Source of the DNA: Virgibacillus sp. NKC19-16
GTDB taxonomy: Bacteria; Bacillota; Bacilli; Bacillales; Amphibacillaceae
Assembly: GCF_021560035.1 (NCBI RefSeq)
Contig: NZ_CP074373.1
Span: forward strand, 1,546,001 to 1,610,000
Length of the DNA stretch: 64,000 nucleotides
Direction of reading: 5' to 3'
The notes under the pieces are model-generated. The model saw nothing but the letters and a program-made list of their open reading frames with translations. It had not been told where the DNA came from and made no database searches. Made by a program: the position numbers and the translations under genes. Below are positions 7,759-16,641 of this stretch, piece after piece; the first letter of the stretch is position 1, and every line of letters starts with the position of its first letter.

Positions 7759-7872
7759 GTTCACCCTACCTTTCTACGTAAGCCTTTATTTTGCTTTAGA
7801 TACAGTATAACACTAGAATAAATGTTTTAAATCGACATATCTATGACAATTTGTCAGCATAGACTACTTGCT

Positions 7873-8727
7873 TCAGGTTACACTATTTAATGTGAATACA
7901 TGAATTTCAGGTCTGCATAAAAAACGATAAGGCAGTCGAGTTGTTCCGATACCGCGATTGACATATAGTGAGAGTCTTTCATTATCGAAGGTGTACTTAC
8001 CTTCTACATATTTTTGCGCATATAGTGGTGTGTGCAAATGGCCGATAAACGGAAACCGAACTTGTCCACCATGGCTATGTCCCGATAATTGAATATCCAC
8101 AGGAAAATTCGCCGTTGTATCCGCATAATCCGGCTCATGTGCCAGCAAAATAGTAAATAGATCGGAATTAACTTGATGCAGGGTTGTGTTCAAGTCCGGA
8201 TGACCAAGCATGACATCATCTATACCAGCTAATACGATGTGTTCGTTATCCTTTTCAATAATGGAATGACTATTTATTAATAGGTTAAAATTAGCTTGAT
8301 CCATTACATCCTTAACTATTTCAGTACCATAACCACCATGGTCATGATTACCGTATATCCAGTATTTCCCATGTGAAGCGTTTAATTTGTTTAATAGTTC
8401 CGTTAGATTATCACTCCAATGGTAATTAAAGGGGTTATCGACAAGATCCCCTGTAAACACAATTAAATCTGGTTCAAGTGCGTTAATTTCCGCTACTAAT
8501 TCATTAAATTGTTCGAGTGTGTAATGAAAACCGATGTGTGTATCGGAGAATTGTACGATTTTGAAATTATGAAATAAAGCTGGAATCTTATTAGATGTAA
8601 TATTATTTTCATTTATATGAAGCAATGACGGTTCAATTTCCCGGGCGTAATAGTATGTACCGCCACTTAGACCAACAAGTGCTAAAAAACTGCCAAGTGC
8701 TTTCTTCAAGAACGTTCGTCTGTTCAT
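7873..8727 (-). CDS. ykuE: YkuE-like metallophosphoesterase, Tat-exported
   Basis: A 284-residue protein with a twin-arginine signal (NRRTFLKK then a hydrophobic core), indicating folded export. Its calcineurin-type active site is complete: FSDTHIG, FTGDLVDN, GNHDHGG, LLAHEPDYAD and LSGHSHGGQ. B. subtilis YkuE is a Tat-dependent, metal-containing phosphodiesterase of the cell wall. ATG 8727 is chosen over TTG 8736 because AGAAAGG lies about 9 bases before it. It is monocistronic as far as can be seen. Confidence 0.88.
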   Translation of the reverse strand: MNRRTFLKKALGSFLALVGLSGGTYYYAREIEPSLLHINENNITSNKIPALFHNFKIVQFSDTHIGFHYTLEQFNELVAEINALEPDLIVFTGDLVDNPFNYHWSDNLTELLNKLNASHGKYWIYGNHDHGGYGTEIVKDVMDQANFNLLINSHSIIEKDNEHIVLAGIDDVMLGHPDLNTTLHQVNSDLFTILLAHEPDYADTTANFPVDIQLSGHSHGGQVRFPFIGHLHTPLYAQKYVEGKYTFDNERLSLYVNRGIGTTRLPYRFLCRPEIHVFTLNSVT

Positions 8728-8865
8728 TATTGTCAAACCTTTCTATAACCTCATACATGAAGCTAATAAGATTATAGCACGAATAAGGGCAAAAATATTG
8801 GCGAAAAAATATAATCATAATTATCGGGAAATTGCTCAACTTCTATGACGCCTTTAATTCAATAT

Positions 8866-9771
8866 CTAATCACAGTAATCAGATTCATTATGGATGGATG
8901 CGTTTAACCCCTCCATTTGTATGGTGCAATGGGAAATATTAAAATTGACTTTCAGTATTTCATTGATTTTTTGTAGTAAACGATCCCGGTCAACTGTATC
9001 ATCGACAATTACATGGCAGCTCATTGCAGGGAATTCAGATGTAATGGACCACACATGGAGATCATGGACATCTTTCACACCATCTAACCTGGATAAGTTT
9101 TCGATTATGTTATCCATGTTTATATGGTCAGGTTTTCCTTCCATTAAAATGTGGATGGCATCTTTCGTAATCCTGAATCCTGAGATGATAATCAGACATG
9201 CTACAATAACACTTGCAATCGGGTCAGCAACGTTCCAGTTAAATAAGAAAATAAGAATACCTGCAATTAGTGCTCCAACTGAGCCAAGTAAGTCACCAAA
9301 TACATGAAGCAGTGCGCTTCTAATATTTAAATTTTCCTTGGAATCACCACGCATTAACATCCAGGCGACAATGATGTTAACTACCAATCCGATAAATGCA
9401 ATAATCATCATACTTGCACTTACCGTGGGAGGGTCTGAAAATCGATGAAATGCCTCATAGAAAATATATATAGATATTGCTATTAGCGTTATTCCATTAA
9501 TAAACGCGGCAATGATTTCAAAACGCCTGTATCCGTATGTTTTATCCTGGGTTGCCTTTTTCTCGCCAACCTTAAACGCGAGCAGACTTAATCCGAGTGC
9601 TGCTGCATCACTTAACATATGCCCAGCATCTGACAGGAGAGCAAGGCTATTCGTTAGAAATCCACCAATTGCTTCTACAATCATAAATGTAAATATTAAT
9701 ATAAAACTCACGGATAAAACGCGGGTGTTGCTTGTATGATGAGAATGATCGTGACTATGATTATGTCCCAT
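8866..9771 (-). CDS. czcD: Cation diffusion facilitator (Zn2+/Co2+ exporter)
   Basis: A 301-residue six-helix CDF exporter that removes zinc and related divalent metals in exchange for protons. The His-rich N-terminus (GHNHSHDHSHH), the site-A residues in LLSDAGHMLSDAAAL (helix 2) and HVFGDLLGS (helix 5), and the cytoplasmic domain with VHDLHVWSIT are all visible. It begins 17 bases after the upstream CzrA-like gene, so the pair forms a metal-induced operon. Zn/Co specificity is inferred from the CzrA-type regulator. Confidence 0.9.
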   Translation of the reverse strand: MGHNHSHDHSHHTSNTRVLSVSFILIFTFMIVEAIGGFLTNSLALLSDAGHMLSDAAALGLSLLAFKVGEKKATQDKTYGYRRFEIIAAFINGITLIAISIYIFYEAFHRFSDPPTVSASMMIIAFIGLVVNIIVAWMLMRGDSKENLNIRSALLHVFGDLLGSVGALIAGILIFLFNWNVADPIASVIVACLIIISGFRITKDAIHILMEGKPDHINMDNIIENLSRLDGVKDVHDLHVWSITSEFPAMSCHVIVDDTVDRDRLLQKINEILKVNFNISHCTIQMEGLNASIHNESDYCD

Positions 9772-9787
9772 GAAAAAGGTCTACCTC

Positions 9788-10090
9788 CTAACGCGTGTGC
9801 TTTGCATGTTCAATTGTCTGCTTTAGTAAATTCATCACATGATGATCATCAGGGGAATAGAAATATTTTGTTTTATCACGTCTATTTTTAACCAATCGCA
9901 TCTGTTTTAAATATTTTAGTTGATGAGAAATAGTGGATTGGTTCATTTCCAATAGATTTGCGATCTCACTTACCGAACATTCTTGATGATAAAGCAAATG
10001 CAGGATTTTAATTCGTGTTGGATCGGATAATGCTTTGAATGTTTGTGAGATAGTGTCGATTAAATTTTCATCAATAGGATCATACGTCAA
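9788..10090 (-). CDS. czrA: CzrA-like ArsR/SmtB metal-sensing repressor
   Basis: A 100-residue winged-helix repressor. The recognition region is SVSEIANLLEMNQSTISHQL. The C-terminal helix carries DDHHVMNLLKQTIEHAKH, which matches the alpha-5 zinc site of S. aureus CzrA (Asp, His, then His-x-x-His on the partner chain) with the same spacing. No alpha-3 Cys pair is present, arguing against an ArsR or CadC type. Start is TTG with AGGAG 8 bases upstream. It controls its own operon with the CDF exporter, probably through the palindrome at 10109-10130. Confidence 0.88.
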   Translation of the reverse strand: MTYDPIDENLIDTISQTFKALSDPTRIKILHLLYHQECSVSEIANLLEMNQSTISHQLKYLKQMRLVKNRRDKTKYFYSPDDHHVMNLLKQTIEHAKHTR

Positions 10091-10108
10091 TTATCTCAGC
10101 TCCTATAT

Positions 10109-10156
10109 AATATGCTCATATGCACATATTATAATGTAATTTTTAAAGTAGGTCAA
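10109..10156 (-). promoter_or_regulatory. czrA-czcD promoter with CzrA-type operator
   Basis: On the minus strand a -35 TTGACC (10151-10156) and -10 TATAAT (10128-10133) are 17 bases apart. The imperfect palindrome AATATG-N10-CATATT at 10109-10130 overlaps the -10 box and start site, the position expected for metal-relieved repression. Confidence 0.65.
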
Positions 10157-10307
10157 TATCATAATTTAAAAGAGATGTTTCTTTCTATGATATATGGTAA
10201 AATAAAATGTAGATATGTATAGGTAAGCGGTTTCTTTTTAAAGATTTTGACAAATGAAATGCGATAAAAATGTATGAAAAGAGTTTAAATAGGGGGCGTT
10301 TTTTGTT

Positions 10308-10751
10308 ATGAGTATAACACAGGATAATCAATTGACAGATATAGCCGTTGGTGATGTAATGATCGATTCGGATAAAGTTGCGCATGTACAAGTGAACAAT
10401 CCGTTAGAACATGCGTTGTTAGTGTTGATTAAAACTGGTTACTCCGCTGTGCCTGTTTTAGACGCATCTTATAAATTAGTAGGCACTATCGGAATGACAA
10501 GCATTTTAAATCAAATATTAGGACTGGAACATATTGAATTTGAGAAGCTTTCTGATATACGCGTTGATGAAGTAATGAATGATGATATACCCTGCTTATT
10601 AAAAGAGGATACCTTTTTGAACGGGATGAATGCTGTTATCAATCATTCGTTTGTTTGCGTTGCGGATAAAGAAGGGTATTTTGATGGTATTCTAACCAGA
10701 AGAGCAATTTTAAAACGGTTAAAACGAGATATATACACATCAAAATCCTAA
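10308..10751 (+). CDS. darB: c-di-AMP-binding CBS protein DarB
   Basis: A 147-residue protein made of a pair of CBS domains (about 12-65 and 80-140), the same length as B. subtilis DarB (YkuL/CbpB). When free of c-di-AMP, DarB binds and stimulates the (p)ppGpp synthetase Rel and pyruvate carboxylase; c-di-AMP blocks both contacts. It therefore links K+ status to the stringent response and anaplerosis. Start ATG follows AGGGGGCG. Its partner PycA is encoded at 41599 and the c-di-AMP-controlled KtrC at 15553. Assignment rests on length, CBS layout and neighbourhood. Confidence 0.82.
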   Translation: MSITQDNQLTDIAVGDVMIDSDKVAHVQVNNPLEHALLVLIKTGYSAVPVLDASYKLVGTIGMTSILNQILGLEHIEFEKLSDIRVDEVMNDDIPCLLKEDTFLNGMNAVINHSFVCVADKEGYFDGILTRRAILKRLKRDIYTSKS

Positions 10752-10760
10752 ACAGTCTTA

Positions 10761-10792
10761 GCCCTTATAAGCATTCAGGGAAGGGTTTTAAT
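10761..10792 (+). terminator. Weak terminator after darB
   Basis: CCCTT (10762-10766) pairs with AAGGG (10781-10785), followed by TTTTAATTT. The stem is short. Confidence 0.35.
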
Positions 10793-10851
10793 TTGCATGC
10801 AAACTTTACTTTGTCAAAGTGTGTTGTATAACTTTTCCCTCTATACAGAGA

Positions 10852-10875
10852 CTAAATATGAATATTCATATTTAG
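10852..10875. promoter_or_regulatory. Perfect 24-base palindrome before ykuS
   Basis: CTAAATATGAAT followed at once by its reverse complement ends one base before the GGAGG ribosome site of ykuS. A second palindrome, TTTGCATGCAAA, lies at 10792-10803. A zero-spacer palindrome suits a dimeric repressor better than an RNA hairpin. No regulator can be named. Confidence 0.5.
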
Positions 10876-10887
10876 GGAGGTTAAAGG

Positions 10888-11130
10888 ATGGCGCGTATTG
10901 GAGTAGAAGGGGCATTAACGGATGTGAAAGAGGCATTAATGGAAATGGGGCATGAAGTAGTTGAGTTGCGTTCACCGGAAGATGCGGCTTATTGCGATTG
11001 CTGTATCATAACCGGTCAGGATAAAGATATGACAGGAATAGCAACAACAAGTATCGCAGGTCCGGTTATAAATGCTACAGGTCAAAATGCAGATGATATC
11101 TGTCAAATGGTGAATGAAAAATTATCTTAA
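10888..11130 (+). CDS. ykuS: UPF0180 protein YkuS
   Basis: An 80-residue soluble protein matching B. subtilis YkuS: MARIGVEGALTDV at the start, a CDCC cluster (YCDCCIITGQD) near residue 37 and a TTSIAG motif. The family is uncharacterised. The paired cysteines could bind metal or be redox-active, but that is speculation. The ribosome site GGGAGG lies 9 bases before the ATG and directly abuts a perfect palindrome. Confidence 0.85.
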   Translation: MARIGVEGALTDVKEALMEMGHEVVELRSPEDAAYCDCCIITGQDKDMTGIATTSIAGPVINATGQNADDICQMVNEKLS

Positions 11131-11165
11131 CCTCAAGAAACGTTAATCATAAATCTGAATATGAT

Positions 11166-11206
11166 AAAGAAGCTGGGTCAACATTCATGGATTCAGCTTC
11201 TTTTTT
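11166..11206 (+). terminator. Terminator after ykuS
   Basis: Stem AAAGAAGCTG/CAGCTTCTTT with an 18-base loop and a run of six T. Confidence 0.75.
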
Positions 11207-11229
11207 AATATCAAGGAAGGGGTGTAAAA

Positions 11230-11673
11230 ATGAAATTAAGAGACCAAATGCCTGAATTAGATGGAGGAACGGACTGGTTAAATAGTAGACCATTAGAGAA
11301 AAAGGACATAATCGGAGATAAACCTACATTAATTCATTTCTGGTCTGTAAGCTGTGATTCATGTAAAAAAGATATGCCTAAAGTGAATACATTCAGAGAT
11401 GCCTATAGTGATGAGTTGAATATAATAGCAGTTCATATGCCGCGTTCCGAAAGTGATCTCAATCTTGATCAGATACGCAGCGTCGCCAAAGAACAAGAGA
11501 TTTCACAGCCAATAATCATAGACACTGAGCATAAATTAACAAATGCTTTTCGCACGAGATATGTTCCTGCATATTATTTATTTGATCATGAAGGAAAACT
11601 AAGACATTTTCAGGGCGGTAATGGTGGAGGTATAAATATGCTGAGAAAACGAATAAATCGTGTTCTAGGCTAG
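11230..11673 (+). CDS. ykuV: Thioredoxin-fold thiol-disulfide oxidoreductase YkuV
   Basis: A 147-residue cytoplasmic protein of the TlpA/ResA-like thioredoxin fold without a signal peptide. The active site is FWSVSCDSCKKDMP (CxxC). Other fold marks are the cis-Pro stretch YVPAYYLFD and the GKLRHFQGG strand. Length and N-terminus (MKLRDQMPEL) match B. subtilis YkuV. The presumed role is thiol-disulfide exchange in the cytoplasm; the physiological partner is unknown. Flanked by terminators on both sides, so it is monocistronic. Confidence 0.87.
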   Translation: MKLRDQMPELDGGTDWLNSRPLEKKDIIGDKPTLIHFWSVSCDSCKKDMPKVNTFRDAYSDELNIIAVHMPRSESDLNLDQIRSVAKEQEISQPIIIDTEHKLTNAFRTRYVPAYYLFDHEGKLRHFQGGNGGGINMLRKRINRVLG

Positions 11674-11701
11674 TACAAATTGATAGGAATTTTAACAACT
11701 G

Positions 11702-11730
11702 CGCTTGCTAAATGAGCAAGCGTATTTTTA
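11702..11730 (+). terminator. Terminator after ykuV
   Basis: Stem CGCTTGCT/AGCAAGCG, 5-base loop, then TATTTTTAT. Confidence 0.7.
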
Positions 11731-11860
11731 TGTTTTCTTTTCAATATAAGAAATAGAAAAAAGTTTAAAAAATTTAGTGAAAACAGTGGATATTTATTTC
11801 GAAAACCGTTATATTAGTAATTGTGCATTGTGCAAAAACATCATTTGGGGAGGGAATGTG

Positions 11861-13609
11861 ATGAATACATTAAAAAAGTTAAAAGGATTTTACATGCCAT
11901 ATATACGGTACTTCTTTTGGTCCATATTCTTTTTGATTTTTGTAACCGCTATTACAGTTGTATACCCAATCGTATTACAACAAACGATTGATAATGTTGT
12001 ATTGGCTGATCAATACTATCTGATACCGTATATCGCAGTTATATTTTTTGTGTTAATGGCTATCAAAGCTGTTTCTTCTTTTTCTTTTCAATATTTAGGA
12101 GACCTATTTGGGATCACAGCAGTTTATAAGCTACGTGAGGCCTTGTATGGAAAATTACAGACCTTATCATTTAAATATTATGACAATGCGAAAACCGGTG
12201 ATTTAATGTCACGGTTAACAGCAGATGTGGAAATGTTCCGCAACTTTCTGTCATTTGGCTTTGCAGACCTGATACAAGCGACATTGTTGTTTGTAAGCAG
12301 TATTATCGTTATGTCTTTTTACTCCATTCCACTTACCATTGTGACAATGGCTGCAATGCCCTTCTTAATTATTGTTGTATATCGATTTGACAGGCGGGTT
12401 CATCCGGCTTTTCGCTCAATCAGAAAATCTTTCGGAAGATTAAACACTCGTGTACAAGAAAATATCAGTGGTATGAATACGGTAAAGTCATTATCCAGAG
12501 AGGATTTTGAGATTGGCAGGTTTTCAAACAGTAACCAAAATTACCGGCAAAATTATTTAACGACGTCCGGGATTTGGGCAAAATATTTTCCATTAATGGA
12601 GTTTATCGGCAATATTTGTGTGGTTGCACTACTGGCATTTGGAGGATATCTAGTTATCAATGGAAATCTAGCATTAGGTGAGTTAGTTGCATTTTTTAGC
12701 TTGGTTTGGTATATGATGAATCCGCTTATGAACCTTGGCTTTATTATTAACCAATTTTCACAGGCAAAAGCTTCTGGAGAGCGACTTTTAGAAATCTTGG
12801 ATGCAAGGGAGGATATTGTTGAAAAAGAGAATGCAATCGACAGGGCAATAGAGGGCCATGTAACATTTAAAGATGTAACATTGACATACACAACGGACGA
12901 TGATGCGGCATTAAAGGATATCAGTTTTGATGCACCTTCTGGAAAGGTTGTTGGATTAATAGGTGCTACAGGTTCTGGGAAAACAAGTATTACGCAGTTG
13001 ATTACCCGTTTTTATGAAGCGGAAAAAGGAGAAGTCCTGGTTGATAGAAGACCAGTTTCTGATTATAAATTAAAAACGCTTCGAAAATATATTGGATTTG
13101 TCCTGCAGGAAGCCTTTTTATTTTCCACGTCTATTCGGGAAAATATAAGATATGGAAATCCGAATATGCCAGAGGAAAAAATCATCGATGCAGCAAAAAG
13201 AGCACAGGCACATGATTTTATTATGGAAATGCCACAAGGATATGACACTATGCTTGGGGAACGCGGGATGGGGCTCTCCGGAGGTCAAAAACAGCGTATA
13301 GCCATCGCTCGAGCTATTTGTATCAATCCAAGTATTTTGATACTTGATGATGCAACTTCAGCAGTGGATATGGAAACAGAATTTTCCATTCAAAAGGCTT
13401 TAAAAGAAGTCATGAAAGACAGAACATCATTTATTATTGCTCATCGAATTTCATCATTAAAACACGCAGATGAAATATTGGTCTTAGATGAAGGAGAAGT
13501 AACAGAGCGGGGGACACATGCGGAGCTACTTAAAAATAATGGCCCTTACGCACGAATATATAATATCCAATATCAGGACAGGGAAGCTATTATGGATCCA
13601 GCAAATTAA
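11861..13609 (+). CDS. yknU: ABC exporter half-transporter YknU
   Basis: A 582-residue half-transporter: six membrane helices (about 15-320) fused to an ATPase domain. Walker A GATGSGKTS is near residue 366, the signature LSGGQ near 471, and Walker B ends LILDDATSAVD, with Asp in place of the catalytic Glu. The switch His (IIAHR) is intact. This is the pattern of the degenerate half of heterodimeric exporters such as BmrCD. ATG 11861 has GGGGAGGG 5 bases upstream; the frame is open further but without a site. yknV follows after 21 bases. Substrate unknown, probably lipophilic compounds. Confidence 0.88.
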   Translation: MNTLKKLKGFYMPYIRYFFWSIFFLIFVTAITVVYPIVLQQTIDNVVLADQYYLIPYIAVIFFVLMAIKAVSSFSFQYLGDLFGITAVYKLREALYGKLQTLSFKYYDNAKTGDLMSRLTADVEMFRNFLSFGFADLIQATLLFVSSIIVMSFYSIPLTIVTMAAMPFLIIVVYRFDRRVHPAFRSIRKSFGRLNTRVQENISGMNTVKSLSREDFEIGRFSNSNQNYRQNYLTTSGIWAKYFPLMEFIGNICVVALLAFGGYLVINGNLALGELVAFFSLVWYMMNPLMNLGFIINQFSQAKASGERLLEILDAREDIVEKENAIDRAIEGHVTFKDVTLTYTTDDDAALKDISFDAPSGKVVGLIGATGSGKTSITQLITRFYEAEKGEVLVDRRPVSDYKLKTLRKYIGFVLQEAFLFSTSIRENIRYGNPNMPEEKIIDAAKRAQAHDFIMEMPQGYDTMLGERGMGLSGGQKQRIAIARAICINPSILILDDATSAVDMETEFSIQKALKEVMKDRTSFIIAHRISSLKHADEILVLDEGEVTERGTHAELLKNNGPYARIYNIQYQDREAIMDPAN

Positions 13610-13630
13610 TAAAGGTATGGAGGGATACTT

Positions 13631-15457
13631 GTGGGTCTTGCAGCAAAACAAGAAAAAAGTCGCCATCTCAAGCGGTTTCATTATACAGTCGATCAGGCGA
13701 TTGAAAAGCCGTTTAACTGGAAACAAATGATTCGTCTGCTCAACTATTTAAAACCTTATTCAAAAACCTATCTTCCCGGTGCGGTAATTGCCATGCTAAT
13801 ATCTACCGCTGTACGTTTAACAGTGCCTATTCTAATCGGAAAAGTCGCCATTGATATCGTTATTTTTAATGAGGATCTAGGCATGCTTACCTATCTTGTT
13901 ATAGGGATAGGGATTTTATATTTACTGAGTTATGTAGGAAATACATTTCGTATTAAATGGGTAAATCTACTGGGACAGAATGTTATTTATGATTTGCGGC
14001 AGCATTTATTTTCACATGTACAGCGGCTGTCACATCGTTTTTTTGATTCACGGTCAGCGGGTTCTATTTTGGTTCGAATTATGAATGATATTAATTCACT
14101 GCAAGAGCTTTTTACGAATGGGATCATTAATTTATTGATGGATACAGTGATGCTGACGGGTATTATGGTTGTTTTATTTGTGTTAAGCCCGGAACTTGCT
14201 CTGGCAGTTCTGATTGTATTGCCGCTTATGTTTTTTATTTCCACAAAGTTAAGAAGAACGATCCGACGGTCATGGCAGGAAGTACGTATCCAGCAATCCA
14301 GATTAAATTCACATTTGAATGAAGGGCTTCAGGGTATACGTATTACACAATCCTTTTCCCAGGAAAGGGAGAATGCTGAATTCTTTAATGGGATAAATGA
14401 AGACTACTTTCAACGATTCCGAATAGCAACAAAGAAAAGCGCCATGTTTGGTCCACTTGTGGAAATATGTAACGCCATAGGAACAATTATCCTTATTGCG
14501 TATGGAGCCTATTTAATTTTGAGTGGTAATATTCAGGTGGGTACATTTGTAACCTTTGCCTTCTTCTTGGGGATGTTCTGGGAGCCGATTTCCAGACTTG
14601 GACAAATGTATAATCAGTTATTAATGGCGATGGCTTCATCTGAACGTATATTTGAATTTCTGGATGAACAACCAAATGTGAAAGAAAAAGAAAATGCATA
14701 CACATTTACAGATATGAAGGGTCACATTGAATTTGATCATGTGGAATTTTCTTATGATGCGGATCGCGTCGCTTTACATGAAATTTCCCTCGATATTAAA
14801 CAGGGTCAAACGATCGCTCTTGTTGGTCATACTGGCAGCGGGAAGTCAACAATAGCAAATTTAATCAGTCGCTTTTACGATCCAACAAAAGGTTCAATTA
14901 AAGTTGATGGATATGATTTAAAAGATGTTAAAGTAGATAGTTTACGCCAAAAAATCAGTGTCGTTTTGCAAGATACATTTATTTTTTCCGGAACGATTAT
15001 GGAAAATATTCGATTTGGCAGGCCGGATGCTACCGACCAGGAAGTGATGGATGCTGCAATCGTTGTAGGGGCAGACGACTTTATTCAGCGACTGGCAGAT
15101 GAGTATGAAACGGAAGTGGAGGAGAGGGGGAACGTACTATCAGCAGGGGAGCGTCAATTATTATCATTTGCAAGAGCATTGCTTGCTAATCCTAGTATCT
15201 TGATTTTGGATGAAGCTACAGCAAGTATTGACACGGAAACGGAAGTAAAAATTCAAGCAGCCTTAACGAAGCTCTTAAAAGGGAGAACAGCCATAATTAT
15301 TGCACATCGCTTATCAACTATTAGGGAATCGGATAATATTTTTGTATTGGAAAATGGCAAAATCCTGGAAAACGGTAACCACGCGGAGTTAATGGCACAA
15401 CGTGGAGAATACTTTGGTTTAATCAAGTCACAATTTCAAATGCTAGATGCAATATAA
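13631..15457 (+). CDS. yknV: ABC exporter half-transporter YknV
   Basis: A 608-residue half-transporter, the expected partner of YknU. Six membrane helices follow a 30-residue cytoplasmic lead. Walker A GHTGSGKST is near residue 402, Walker B LILDEATASID has the catalytic Glu, but the signature reads LSAGERQ instead of LSGGQ. In the dimer the active site would therefore combine YknV Walker motifs with the YknU signature, and the degenerate site the reverse. GTG start with GGAGGG 6 bases upstream. A weak stem GCAAC/GTTGC at 15465-15488 follows. Confidence 0.88.
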   Translation: MGLAAKQEKSRHLKRFHYTVDQAIEKPFNWKQMIRLLNYLKPYSKTYLPGAVIAMLISTAVRLTVPILIGKVAIDIVIFNEDLGMLTYLVIGIGILYLLSYVGNTFRIKWVNLLGQNVIYDLRQHLFSHVQRLSHRFFDSRSAGSILVRIMNDINSLQELFTNGIINLLMDTVMLTGIMVVLFVLSPELALAVLIVLPLMFFISTKLRRTIRRSWQEVRIQQSRLNSHLNEGLQGIRITQSFSQERENAEFFNGINEDYFQRFRIATKKSAMFGPLVEICNAIGTIILIAYGAYLILSGNIQVGTFVTFAFFLGMFWEPISRLGQMYNQLLMAMASSERIFEFLDEQPNVKEKENAYTFTDMKGHIEFDHVEFSYDADRVALHEISLDIKQGQTIALVGHTGSGKSTIANLISRFYDPTKGSIKVDGYDLKDVKVDSLRQKISVVLQDTFIFSGTIMENIRFGRPDATDQEVMDAAIVVGADDFIQRLADEYETEVEERGNVLSAGERQLLSFARALLANPSILILDEATASIDTETEVKIQAALTKLLKGRTAIIIAHRLSTIRESDNIFVLENGKILENGNHAELMAQRGEYFGLIKSQFQMLDAI

Positions 15458-15552
15458 AAAGATAGCAACTTTCTGACACGAAGGTTGCCCTCTTTTCATC
15501 CTCTCATGTATGATAAACATAGTTCGTAAAGCAGTTAGATGGAGGAATAGCT

Positions 15553-16218
15553 ATGAAACAGGAATTCGCGGTTATTGGATTAGGGCGATTTGGTGGTAGT
15601 ATTTGCCAGGAACTAAGCAGGGAAGGGATGCAGGTACTAGCCATTGATAATGATGAAGAAAAAGTGAATGAATTTAAAAATATAGCGTCACATGCAGTCA
15701 TTGCTGATTCAACGGATGAAGCTGCTCTGAAAGAAATAGGTATTAAAAATATTGATCATGTTATTGTAGCTATTGGAGAGAATATTCAGGCAAGCATTTT
15801 AACTGCCGTAATATTAACTGATTTAGATATAAAAAGAATAACAGTAAAAGCTCAAAATGATTATCATGAAAAGATTTTAAATAAAATCGGCATCGATGAG
15901 GTTGTACATCCGGAACGAGATATGGGAAAGCGTATCGCCCATCATATATTTTCCAACAACATTATGGATTATATCGAATTATCGGATGATCATAGTATTG
16001 TGGAAGTGAAAGCTGGAAGGAAAATGGCAGGAAAAACATTAGTGGATCTTGATATCCGAGCAAATTATGGATGTAACATAGTAGCAATTAGACAAGGAGA
16101 GGAAATTAATGTATCCCCACGAGCTGACGAGGTATTGAAGGATGAGGATATTCTTATTGTAATAGGTGCAGATAAAGACATATCCCGGTTTGAGAAACAT
16201 CTTGTCATTGATAATTAA
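15553..16218 (+). CDS. ktrC: K+ channel gating subunit KtrC
   Basis: A 221-residue cytoplasmic RCK protein that gates KtrB/KtrD in response to ATP/ADP. The N-terminal RCK domain has the Rossmann signature VIGLGRFGGS with an acidic residue ending strand 2 (LAIDND). The C-terminal RCK_C domain (about 135-221) is where c-di-AMP binds and closes the channel in KtrA/KtrC homologues. It lies convergent to rnjA, the B. subtilis arrangement (ykqB-ykqC). GGAGG precedes the ATG. Repeat R2 begins directly after the stop codon. Confidence 0.93.
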   Translation: MKQEFAVIGLGRFGGSICQELSREGMQVLAIDNDEEKVNEFKNIASHAVIADSTDEAALKEIGIKNIDHVIVAIGENIQASILTAVILTDLDIKRITVKAQNDYHEKILNKIGIDEVVHPERDMGKRIAHHIFSNNIMDYIELSDDHSIVEVKAGRKMAGKTLVDLDIRANYGCNIVAIRQGEEINVSPRADEVLKDEDILIVIGADKDISRFEKHLVIDN

Positions 16219-16594
16219 GTTTTCGTAAGCATTGTTGCTTTTAAATCGTCGGAGTTGATATAAAAGACGACGTAGTGATAATTCCTTTGCAAACGCTGGT
16301 TGAGAGCAGGGATTCGCTCCGGAAACACATTTCGCGCACCTTAGGGCGGCTGGTGAGCCTCCTTGTGCTAGCGCACTGCGGAGTCTCACCGAGGCCTTTC
16401 CTCCCGCAGGAGTCTCCATGTGTTTCCTCCGCTAATATTGTGTTTACTGCCTTTAAATTGCATTAGTAATCAATATTCAAAACATAACCACCTCACCAGT
16501 TCGGGCGAGCGAAGGACCGTTGACTCCTGCTCAGAACGAATGTTTTCGGTGGGACGAACCTTTGGTGCAGTCCCAATCTTTTAGAAAACAGCCA
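16219..16594. repeat. MITE-like repeat R2
   Basis: Begins at the base after the ktrC stop. Left end TTTTCGTAAG...GTTGATATAAAAGACGACG matches the left end of R1. The middle 16318-16434 is an inverted version of the GC-rich module in R1. The right part 16535-16580 carries the GGGAC/GTCCC hairpin in minus orientation and ends CAATCTTTTAGAAAACAG. No gene is supported here. Confidence 0.75.
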
Positions 16595-16602
16595 TCATTA
16601 AA

Positions 16603-16639
16603 AAGACATTGCTGGTATTTATTTTACCAGCAATGTCTT
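16603..16639 (-). terminator. Terminator of rnjA
   Basis: A 15-bp stem AAGACATTGCTGGTA/TACCAGCAATGTCTT with a 7-base loop, followed on the minus strand by TTTTTAATG. Confidence 0.85.
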
Positions 16640-16641
16640 CT

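Noticed and set aside
10185-10391. Minus-strand 68-codon frame overlapping darB
   Set aside because: It covers the darB promoter and start, has no ribosome site, and its translation is random aromatic/Leu-rich sequence.
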